From Clostridia bacterium (lineage in GTDB: Bacteria; Bacillota; Clostridia; UMGS1810), in NCBI GenBank assembly GCA_016293435.1, contig JAEDEG010000045.1, positions 1 through 18,975 of the forward strand: DNA of 18,975 nucleotides, given 5' to 3'. The notes beneath the pieces were generated by a model that worked only from the letters and a program-made list of their open reading frames with translations, did no database searches and was not told where the DNA came from. This document shows, in pieces, positions 13,507 through 18,975 of this stretch (positions within the stretch are counted from its first letter, which is position 1; each line of letters opens with the position of its first letter). The translations under genes were made by a program, and so were the position numbers.

Positions 13507-14750
13507 AAAGCTATGTAATAATCGGTAACGGTGTTGCGGCTGCAGGCTGTATAGAGGGTATAAGAAATACCGATAAGGTTTCTAAAATCACTGTTATTTC
13601 TGCCGAAGAACACCCGGTATACTCCAGACCTCTCATTTCGTATTATTTGGAGGGTAAAACAACCTTAGAAAATATGAATTACAGAAGCGAAAGCTTTTAT
13701 AAGGATAATAAATGTGATGTCATTTATGGCAGAAAAGCCGTATCAATTAATGACAAATCAAAAAGCATCACTCTTGATGATGAAACCACCGTTGCTTACG
13801 ATTCTTTATGTATGGCAACAGGTTCATCGCCTTTTGTCCCGCCCTTTGACGGACTTGACAGGGTAGAAAATAAATTTTGCTTTATGACAATAGATGATAC
13901 CCTGTCTTTGGAAAAAGCACTTACAAAGGATTCAAGGGTTTTAATAGTGGGTGCGGGTCTTATAGGGCTAAAATGTGCCGAGGGTATTTTGGGCAGAGTA
14001 GCAAAAATCACAGTATGTGATTTGGCAAACAGAGTTCTGTCGAGTATCTTAGATGAAGAATGCGCTTTGGTTATGCAAAAGCATTTGGAAAAACACAATA
14101 TTGAGTTTGTGCTCGGTGACACCGCCGTAAGGTTTGACAAAAACACCGCCGAAATGAAAAGCGGTAGGAATATAGATTTTGATATTCTCGTTTTGGCAGT
14201 TGGTGTCAGAGCAAACACAGAATTATTTAAAAACCTTGGCGGAGATACAAACAGAGGCATACTTATAAATGACAGTATGGAAACCTCTGTCCCATATATT
14301 TATGCAGCCGGAGACTGCACAGAGGGCAATGACATTTCTTTGGGCGACAAAAGGGTGCTTGCCATTTTACCCAATGCCTATATGCAGGGCTATTGCGCCG
14401 GACAGAATATGGCAGGTGAAAAAGCTGAGTTTGGCAATGCGATTCCGATGAACTCCATAGGTTTTTTCGGTCTTCATGCAATGACAGCCGGCAGCTATTT
14501 TGATGAAAGCTCCGGCGGTGAGCTGTTTGAAGAAAAAACAGACAATGGTATTAAAAGACTTTATACAAAAGACGGACTGCTCACAGGCTATATTTTAATC
14601 GGTGATGTGGCAAGAGCCGGTATATATACCTCACTAATCAGAGAAAAAACACCTCTTGAGAGCATAAATATTGATAAATTGTACAAAAATCCTTCTTTTG
14701 CAATGTTTTTTTCAGAAATTCGTAGAAAAAAGCTCGGAGGTGTGATATAA
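13503..14750 (+). CDS. FAD-dependent NAD(P)H oxidoreductase, likely GOGAT electron input
   Basis: A 415-residue flavoprotein of the pyridine nucleotide-disulfide oxidoreductase fold, like rubredoxin reductase and the NirB N-terminal half. FAD binds at IIGNGVAAAG (about residues 6-15), NAD(P)H at LIVGAGLIGLKCAEG (about 149-163), and the second FAD motif is YAAGDC (about 265-270). The redox-active CxxC of disulfide reductases is absent, so it should pass electrons to Fe-S proteins. A C-terminal rubredoxin-reductase-type domain seems present. Its position between ferredoxin and GXGXG genes of a glutamate synthase makes it the probable NAD(P)H-oxidising subunit, replacing the role of GltD. Translation is coupled by an ATGA overlap. 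Confidence 0.88.
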   Translation: MKSYVIIGNGVAAAGCIEGIRNTDKVSKITVISAEEHPVYSRPLISYYLEGKTTLENMNYRSESFYKDNKCDVIYGRKAVSINDKSKSITLDDETTVAYDSLCMATGSSPFVPPFDGLDRVENKFCFMTIDDTLSLEKALTKDSRVLIVGAGLIGLKCAEGILGRVAKITVCDLANRVLSSILDEECALVMQKHLEKHNIEFVLGDTAVRFDKNTAEMKSGRNIDFDILVLAVGVRANTELFKNLGGDTNRGILINDSMETSVPYIYAAGDCTEGNDISLGDKRVLAILPNAYMQGYCAGQNMAGEKAEFGNAIPMNSIGFFGLHAMTAGSYFDESSGGELFEEKTDNGIKRLYTKDGLLTGYILIGDVARAGIYTSLIREKTPLESINIDKLYKNPSFAMFFSEIRRKKLGGVI

Positions 14751-14751
14751 T

Positions 14752-15471
14752 ATGAATATCGATGCAAAAAATATTGATTATAAAAATTTGAATAGTGCTT
14801 TGCGAGAAGCTGACAATAACTTAAAAATTGTAAACTGTCTCGGTCAAAGATTTATCGCTGCCGGCGTGTCCGATAAAAAAATAAAAATCGAGGGTATTCC
14901 CGGTAATGCTCTCGGGGCATATCTAAACGGAGCTGTAATTGAGGTTATGGGCAATGCACAAGATGCTGTCGGTGATACTATGAACAACGGCGAGATTATT
15001 ATTCATGGAAATGTAGGCGATGCCGTGGGATATGCAATGCGCGGCGGCAAAATTTTTGTACAGGGTAATGCAGGCTACCGTGCCGGTATTCATATGAAAG
15101 CCTATCGAGAAAAGCAGCCTGTTATAGTTATTGGAGGCAAATGTGGCAGTTTTTTGGGTGAATATCAGGCAGGCGGAACAATTATTGTATTGGGGCTCAC
15201 AGATGACGATAAAAACATTGTGGGTAACTTTCCATGCACGGGTATGCACGGCGGAAAGATGTATCTTCGCGGCAGCTGCGATAATATAAGATTTCCAAAA
15301 GGCGTAAATGTGCAAAAGGCAACCGATGAGGATATGAAAGAAATTTTATCGTATATAAAGTATTTTTCCCAAAGCTTTGACTATGACGTAAACAAAATTT
15401 TAGACTCTGATTTTATGCTGGTTACACCTGACAGTAAAAATCCATATAAGCAGATGTATGTGGCAAATTAA
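14752..15471 (+). CDS. Glutamate synthase GXGXG-domain subunit (GltB3-like)
   Basis: A 239-residue protein of the right-handed beta-helix GXGXG family, which forms the C-terminal part of full-length GltB and also occurs in FwdC/FmdC. The glycine-rich repeats run from about residue 40 to 150 (GNALGAYLNG, GNAQDAVGDTM, GNVGDAVGYAM, GNAGYRAGIHM). In GltB this domain is structural and shapes the ammonia tunnel between the glutaminase and FMN sites. It starts one base after the previous stop, with GGAGGTG inside the upstream gene. This completes the set of split GltB domains in the operon. Confidence 0.9.
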   Translation: MNIDAKNIDYKNLNSALREADNNLKIVNCLGQRFIAAGVSDKKIKIEGIPGNALGAYLNGAVIEVMGNAQDAVGDTMNNGEIIIHGNVGDAVGYAMRGGKIFVQGNAGYRAGIHMKAYREKQPVIVIGGKCGSFLGEYQAGGTIIVLGLTDDDKNIVGNFPCTGMHGGKMYLRGSCDNIRFPKGVNVQKATDEDMKEILSYIKYFSQSFDYDVNKILDSDFMLVTPDSKNPYKQMYVAN

Positions 15472-15491
15472 ATGAAGGAAGGTAATAGACG

Positions 15492-16700
15492 ATGAAGTAT
15501 TCTGCACAAGAAGTTATTCAATATGTAAATGAGGAGGATGTAAAGTTTATCAGGCTTACATTTTGTGATGTTTACGGCAGGCAAAAAAACATATCCATTA
15601 TGCCAAGTGAGCTTCCCCGTGCATTTGAATATGGCATTGCCTTTGATGCCTCCTCTATAGACGGCTTCGGAGATGAAATGAAATCAGACCTGTTTCTCCG
15701 TCCCGATCCCGAAACCCTTGCCGTGCTTCCTTGGCGACCGGAGCATGGGCGCGTGGTAAGAATGCTTTGTACTATAACCAAACCAAATGGTGAGACGTAT
15801 GAGTGTGATACTCGAAATGTATTGAAAAAGGCAATAAAAGCAGCCAAAGACAAAGGCGTTGAATTTTATTTTGGTTCAGAGCTTGAGTTTTATCTTTTTA
15901 AGCTTGATGAAAACGGAGAGCCCACAAAAGAGCCTTATGATAATGCAGGGTATATGGATTTGGCACCTGCCGATAAGGGAGAAAACATTCGCCGCGAAAT
16001 TTGCCTTGACATGGAAAAAATGGGAATGAGCCCTGAAAGCTCACATCACGAAGAAGGTCCGGGACAAAACGAAATAGATTTTCGATATTCAAATTCATTG
16101 ACTGCAGCAGATGATGCAATGTCGTTCAAAACCTTGGTACGAACCATTGCACACAGAAACGGACTTTGTGCAGACTTTTCGCCAAAACCGCTGCAAGGCA
16201 AACCCGGCAACGGTTTTCATATAAATTTATCTGTAAAAGATGATGAGGGACATTATAAATTGACGCAGGTGCTTGCAGGAATTATGGAGTACATTGAGCA
16301 AATCACAGTATTTCTTAACCCCGTAGAAAATTCATACGAAAGATTTGGAGAAAACAAAGCTCCCCGATATATTTCTTGGTCAAGTGAAAACCGATCTCAG
16401 CTTATTCGTATTCCCGCCGCAAGCGGTGAATACAGACGTGCAGAGCTTCGTTCGCCCGATCCAAAGGCCAACCCCTATCTTGCATATGCACTTTTGATTT
16501 ATGCCGGACTTTACGGAATTGAAAATGACCTTTCCTTGCCACCTGCCGCTGAGATAAACTTCTTTAAAGCAAATAAAACTGATGCAAGGAAATATAAAGA
16601 GCTTCCCGAAAATCTCGAAGAAGCAAAAGCTCTTGCCATAAAGAGTGATTTTGTAAACAAGCACTTACCACAGGAAATTATCGACATCTACTGCAAATAA
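15492..16700 (+). CDS. glnA: Glutamine synthetase type I, compact variant
   Basis: Makes glutamine from glutamate, ammonia and ATP. At 402 residues it is about 40 shorter than Bacillus GlnA, mainly at the C-terminus. The beta-grasp domain and FDASSIDGF (about 51-59) lead to metal ligands in GSELEFYLF (E130, E132) and HHEEGPGQNEIDF (E187, E194), then GNGFHINLS (H243) and NRSQLIRIPAA with R301 and R320. There is no NLYDLP-type adenylylation site. By my alignment, the feedback Arg62 of the GSI-alpha class is not conserved (GFGDEMKSD here), and the Glu flap residue is Lys289 (GENKAP). A GAAGGAAGG site precedes ATG, 20 bases after the previous gene. It is part of the GOGAT operon. Confidence 0.95.
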   Translation: MKYSAQEVIQYVNEEDVKFIRLTFCDVYGRQKNISIMPSELPRAFEYGIAFDASSIDGFGDEMKSDLFLRPDPETLAVLPWRPEHGRVVRMLCTITKPNGETYECDTRNVLKKAIKAAKDKGVEFYFGSELEFYLFKLDENGEPTKEPYDNAGYMDLAPADKGENIRREICLDMEKMGMSPESSHHEEGPGQNEIDFRYSNSLTAADDAMSFKTLVRTIAHRNGLCADFSPKPLQGKPGNGFHINLSVKDDEGHYKLTQVLAGIMEYIEQITVFLNPVENSYERFGENKAPRYISWSSENRSQLIRIPAASGEYRRAELRSPDPKANPYLAYALLIYAGLYGIENDLSLPPAAEINFFKANKTDARKYKELPENLEEAKALAIKSDFVNKHLPQEIIDIYCK

Positions 16701-16789
16701 TTTATACCTTGCTAAAATGTCATTTGTCTTTTAGCGGTGTGTACCGATTTTTAAAGCGGATAGGTTATTCATATTTTATCCTGAGCAGC

Positions 16790-16864
16790 AAAGCTCCCTG
16801 CGACATTTGCAATTGTTGCAGCGTGATTAAGCGAGCTTATCGCACTTTGCTCCAATTTAAAAAC
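16790..16864 (+). repeat. Structured palindromic spacer between glnA and the ANTAR gene
   Basis: This 184-base gap has short hairpins (GAGC-AGCAAA-GCTC; TGCAA-TTG-TTGCA; GCGA-GCTTA-TCGC) and ends in TTGCTCC, A, ATTTAAAAAC (16847-16864). Much of that end sequence recurs at 18255-18271. No terminator T-run and no clear promoter are visible, so the ANTAR gene may be read through from glnA. Confidence 0.4.
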
Positions 16865-16884
16865 TATAACAAGGGGGAAAAACA

Positions 16885-17469
16885 ATGAATTTTGAAGAAC
16901 ATATATACAGCGTGCTGATTGTATCGGCTTCTGAAAAATTCATCGCCTCCATAAAAGAATTGCTTTCGGATTTTAGATTTTATCCCGTTGACGAAGAAAC
17001 AAGCACAAGCGGAGCAAAAAGGGTTTTGGCGGAACGTACCTACGATTTTATTATTATAAACTCGCCCCTCCCTGACAGTGACGGAATAAGATTTGCCATT
17101 GACACATCACGCGGAAAAAATACAGTGGCTCTGATTATGGTAAGAAACGAACTTTATAACGAGGTTTTTGAAAAGGCTTCGCCATATGGGGCATATATAC
17201 TTCCAAAGCCAACTTCAAAGCAAATTATTACGCAGGCTCTTGATTGGATGGTAAGCACTCGCGAAAGACTGCGCAGTTTAGAAAACAAGTCAATTTCACT
17301 TGAGGATAAAATGCAGGAAATTCGCGTTGTAAACAGAGCAAAGTGGCTTCTCATATCTGAACTCAAAATGACAGAAAGCGATGCTCACAGATACATAGAA
17401 AAGCATTCTATGGATCGGTGTATTTCAAAAAAGGCTATGGCCGAAGAAATTATAAAGATATATACGTAA
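16885..17469 (+). CDS. nitR: ANTAR-domain RNA-binding antiterminator with degenerate receiver (NitR-like)
   Basis: A 194-residue response-regulator-like protein. Residues about 8-122 form a receiver fold, but the acidic pair is SAS (residues 14-16), the phosphoacceptor position is Asn59 (IIINSPLPDSDG), and only Lys108 is kept. So it should not be phosphorylated in the usual way. A coiled-coil linker (about 124-148) leads to the ANTAR domain (about 139-192: RVVNRAKWLLI, ESDAHRYIEKHSM, SKKAMAEEII). ANTAR proteins bind dual hexaloop hairpins and prevent termination. NitR of solventogenic clostridia, encoded beside glnA, is the nearest known precedent, and the attenuator at 10374-10428 is the likely target. 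The symbol is by analogy. Confidence 0.87.
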   Translation: MNFEEHIYSVLIVSASEKFIASIKELLSDFRFYPVDEETSTSGAKRVLAERTYDFIIINSPLPDSDGIRFAIDTSRGKNTVALIMVRNELYNEVFEKASPYGAYILPKPTSKQIITQALDWMVSTRERLRSLENKSISLEDKMQEIRVVNRAKWLLISELKMTESDAHRYIEKHSMDRCISKKAMAEEIIKIYT

Positions 17470-17470
17470 A

Positions 17471-18217
17471 ATGAAGGTGTTAAAATTGGTTAATATTGAA
17501 AATATCAAAGAAGCTTGTATTTCTTGGATTCGTGATTTCTTTGAAAAAAACGGAAAAGGCTGTAATGCAATAGTTGGAATTTCGGGCGGTAAAGACAGCT
17601 CTGTTGTGGCAGCACTTTGTGTAAAAGCCCTTGGACGCGATAGAGTTATCGGTGTGCTTATGCCCTGCGGTGTACAGCACGATATTGACTGCGCCAAGCA
17701 GCTTGTAGAGCATCTTAGCATAAAGCACTATACAATAAATATCAAAGACACGGTTGATGCAATGCTCAGTGCATTGCCAAATGAAATGCAAATAACTGCT
17801 CAAACAAAGATTAATCTTCCGCCGAGGATTCGCATGGCGGCACTTTATGCTGTCAGCCAGTCAAATAACGGCAGAGTGGCAAACACATGCAATCTTTCGG
17901 AGGACTATGTAGGCTATGCAACAAGATATGGTGATGGAGCCGGAGATTTCAGCCCTCTTTCAAAGCTTACCGTTGCCGAAGTAAAGGAGCTTGGCAGAGC
18001 TTTGGGCTTACCGGAAAATCTGATTGAGAAAACTCCCATTGACGGACTTTGCGGAAAAACCGATGAAGAAAACTTAGGCTTTACTTATGAAGTGCTCGAT
18101 AAATATATTCGCACAGGCGTCTGCACAGACTTGGCAATAAAAGAAAAAATTGACACATTGTACAAAAACAACCGCTTTAAGCTTGAACCGATACCTTGCT
18201 TTGATCCAAAGCTTTAA
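17471..18217 (+). CDS. nadE: NH3-dependent NAD+ synthetase
   Basis: Last step of NAD synthesis: deamido-NAD + ATP + ammonia to NAD. At 248 residues it is only the synthetase domain, without the N-terminal glutaminase (nitrilase-like) domain of longer NadE proteins, so free ammonia is its substrate. The ATP pyrophosphatase P-loop is ISGGKDSS (about residues 37-44). NTCNLSEDYVGYATRYGDGAGDFSP (about 138-162) is the deamido-NAD site region. The ATG at 17471, two bases after the ANTAR stop, lacks a ribosome site. A TTG at 17486 sits six bases after AAGGTG and may be the true start. Tight spacing suggests co-transcription with the ANTAR gene. Confidence 0.94.
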   Translation: MKVLKLVNIENIKEACISWIRDFFEKNGKGCNAIVGISGGKDSSVVAALCVKALGRDRVIGVLMPCGVQHDIDCAKQLVEHLSIKHYTINIKDTVDAMLSALPNEMQITAQTKINLPPRIRMAALYAVSQSNNGRVANTCNLSEDYVGYATRYGDGAGDFSPLSKLTVAEVKELGRALGLPENLIEKTPIDGLCGKTDEENLGFTYEVLDKYIRTGVCTDLAIKEKIDTLYKNNRFKLEPIPCFDPKL

Positions 18218-18246
18218 TTTGAGTTGTATAAAAATAAAATGCTGTA

Positions 18247-18271
18247 ACGCAGCGTTGCTCCGATTTAAAAC
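18247..18271 (+). repeat. Second copy of the short TTGCTCC repeat
   Basis: AACGC-A-GCGTT and TTGCTCCGATTTAAAAC (18255-18271) lie in the gap after nadE. The latter matches 16847-16864 at nearly every base. The shared unit ends the same way in both gaps, pointing to a small dispersed repeat. Confidence 0.4.
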
Positions 18272-18330
18272 ATAATACACGGTACTGCATAAGCTGATAT
18301 TGACAAACCATTTTTGAAAGGAATAATAAT

Positions 18331-18975
18331 ATGTTTAATTCAGACAACTTATCCATAAACGAAAAAAATCACCTTACTGTAAGAAACCACGATACTGTGG
18401 AGCTTGCAAAGGAATACGGCACTCCGTTATATGTTCTCGACGAGGATTTGATGCGTGAAAACTGTCGAGAATATAAGTGTGCAATGGATAAATATTATAA
18501 CGGAAACGGTCTTGTACTTTTTGCAAGCAAGGCACTTTGTACTATGTATACCTCGCGTCTTGTTGGAGAAGAAGGTTTAGGTGCAGATGTTGTATCCGGA
18601 GGCGAGCTGTATACTCTGTTTAAAGCAGGCTTTGATATGGGCAGAGTATTTTTTCACGGCAATAACAAAACAAGAAGCGAAATAGAGCTTGCTATGAATT
18701 GTTCTGTAGGACATATTGTGGTAGATAACCGCTATGAGCTTGATATGATTCAGACAATAGCAAAAGAAAAGGGGATAAATCAGGCAATTCTTTTTCGCAT
18801 AAAGCCCGGTATAGATGCTCACACTCACGATTTTGTAAAAACAGGTCAAATTGATTCAAAATTTGGTGTGGCACTTGAAAATGGTGAAGCTTTTGAAATT
18901 TATGAATATGCCGCAGGGCTTTCAAATGTGACTGTCGATGGTGTTCATTGTCATATCGGTTCTCAGATTTTTGAT
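18331..18975 (+). CDS. lysA: Diaminopimelate decarboxylase, 5' part (cut by window end)
   Basis: A PLP-dependent fold-III decarboxylase making L-lysine from meso-diaminopimelate. Only the first 215 residues are in the window. The N-terminal alpha/beta barrel is clear: GTPLYVLDED (about 30-39), the PLP lysine in FASKALCT (Lys67-68 region), GLGADVVSGGEL (about 85-96), and VDGVHCHIGSQIFD at the cut. GAAAGGAAT precedes ATG. A TTGACA at 18300 has no well-placed -10, so its promoter is unclear. It could be part of the same transcript as nadE. Confidence 0.93.
   Translation, partial: MFNSDNLSINEKNHLTVRNHDTVELAKEYGTPLYVLDEDLMRENCREYKCAMDKYYNGNGLVLFASKALCTMYTSRLVGEEGLGADVVSGGELYTLFKAGFDMGRVFFHGNNKTRSEIELAMNCSVGHIVVDNRYELDMIQTIAKEKGINQAILFRIKPGIDAHTHDFVKTGQIDSKFGVALENGEAFEIYEYAAGLSNVTVDGVHCHIGSQIFD

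Noticed and set aside
18300..18328. Promoter for lysA from TTGACA at 18300
   Set aside because: A -10 at normal spacing would overlap the ribosome site and start codon.
1..18975. CRISPR arrays, tRNA or rRNA genes, transposases or prophage genes
   Set aside because: No regularly spaced repeats, tRNA cloverleaf, rRNA sequence or transposase/integrase motifs were found on reading.

Overview
The window looks like a chromosomal segment of a low-to-moderate GC, Gram-positive Clostridia-type bacterium, probably near Ruminococcaceae/Oscillospiraceae. This rests on strong AGGAGG-type ribosome binding sites, textbook TTGACA-17-TATAAT promoters, an archaeal-type split glutamate synthase, an ANTAR regulator next to glnA, and Cys-rich mini-proteins of a kind seen in Clostridia. 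The genus cannot be fixed from the sequence alone.

Region 1 (1-5635, minus strand): a SNF2-family helicase with two SWIM zinc-finger motifs; a secreted SH3b-NlpC/P60 cell-wall hydrolase with a good promoter and a long, foldable 5' leader; and an XRE-type regulator with an S24-like C-terminal domain. The regulator's own promoter carries an 8-bp-arm palindrome that is a likely autoregulatory operator.

Region 2 (5636-6412, plus): three tandem mini-genes of 36, 48 and 46 codons, each encoding a Gly/Asn/Cys-rich peptide with one membrane-length hydrophobic segment, followed by strong hairpins.

Region 3 (6377-10197, plus): the conserved translation/secretion cluster rpmG-secE-nusG-rplK-rplA, then rplJ-rplL from a separate promoter. 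RNA autoregulation is visible: two similar stem structures before rplK and rplA resemble L1 sites, and a canonical L10 leader with a terminator precedes rplJ. A strong terminator follows rplL. The usual neighbour rpoB is not present.

Region 4 (10338-18975, plus): a nitrogen-assimilation operon. One strong promoter is followed at once by an attenuator, then a glutamate synthase split over separate genes (glutaminase; ferredoxin plus FMN synthase; polyferredoxin; FAD/NAD(P)H oxidoreductase; GXGXG domain), then glutamine synthetase, an ANTAR antiterminator protein (NitR-like), ammonia-dependent NAD synthetase, and the start of lysA, cut by the window end. Together these genes would fix ammonia into glutamine, convert it to glutamate with electrons from NAD(P)H via FAD and Fe-S proteins, and control the process by RNA antitermination.

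The most interesting system is this control loop. The leader RNA can fold either as a 19-bp intrinsic terminator or as two adjacent 7-bp hairpins with six-base loops, the shape ANTAR proteins bind. The ANTAR protein is encoded in the same cluster, and its receiver domain lacks the phosphoacceptor Asp.
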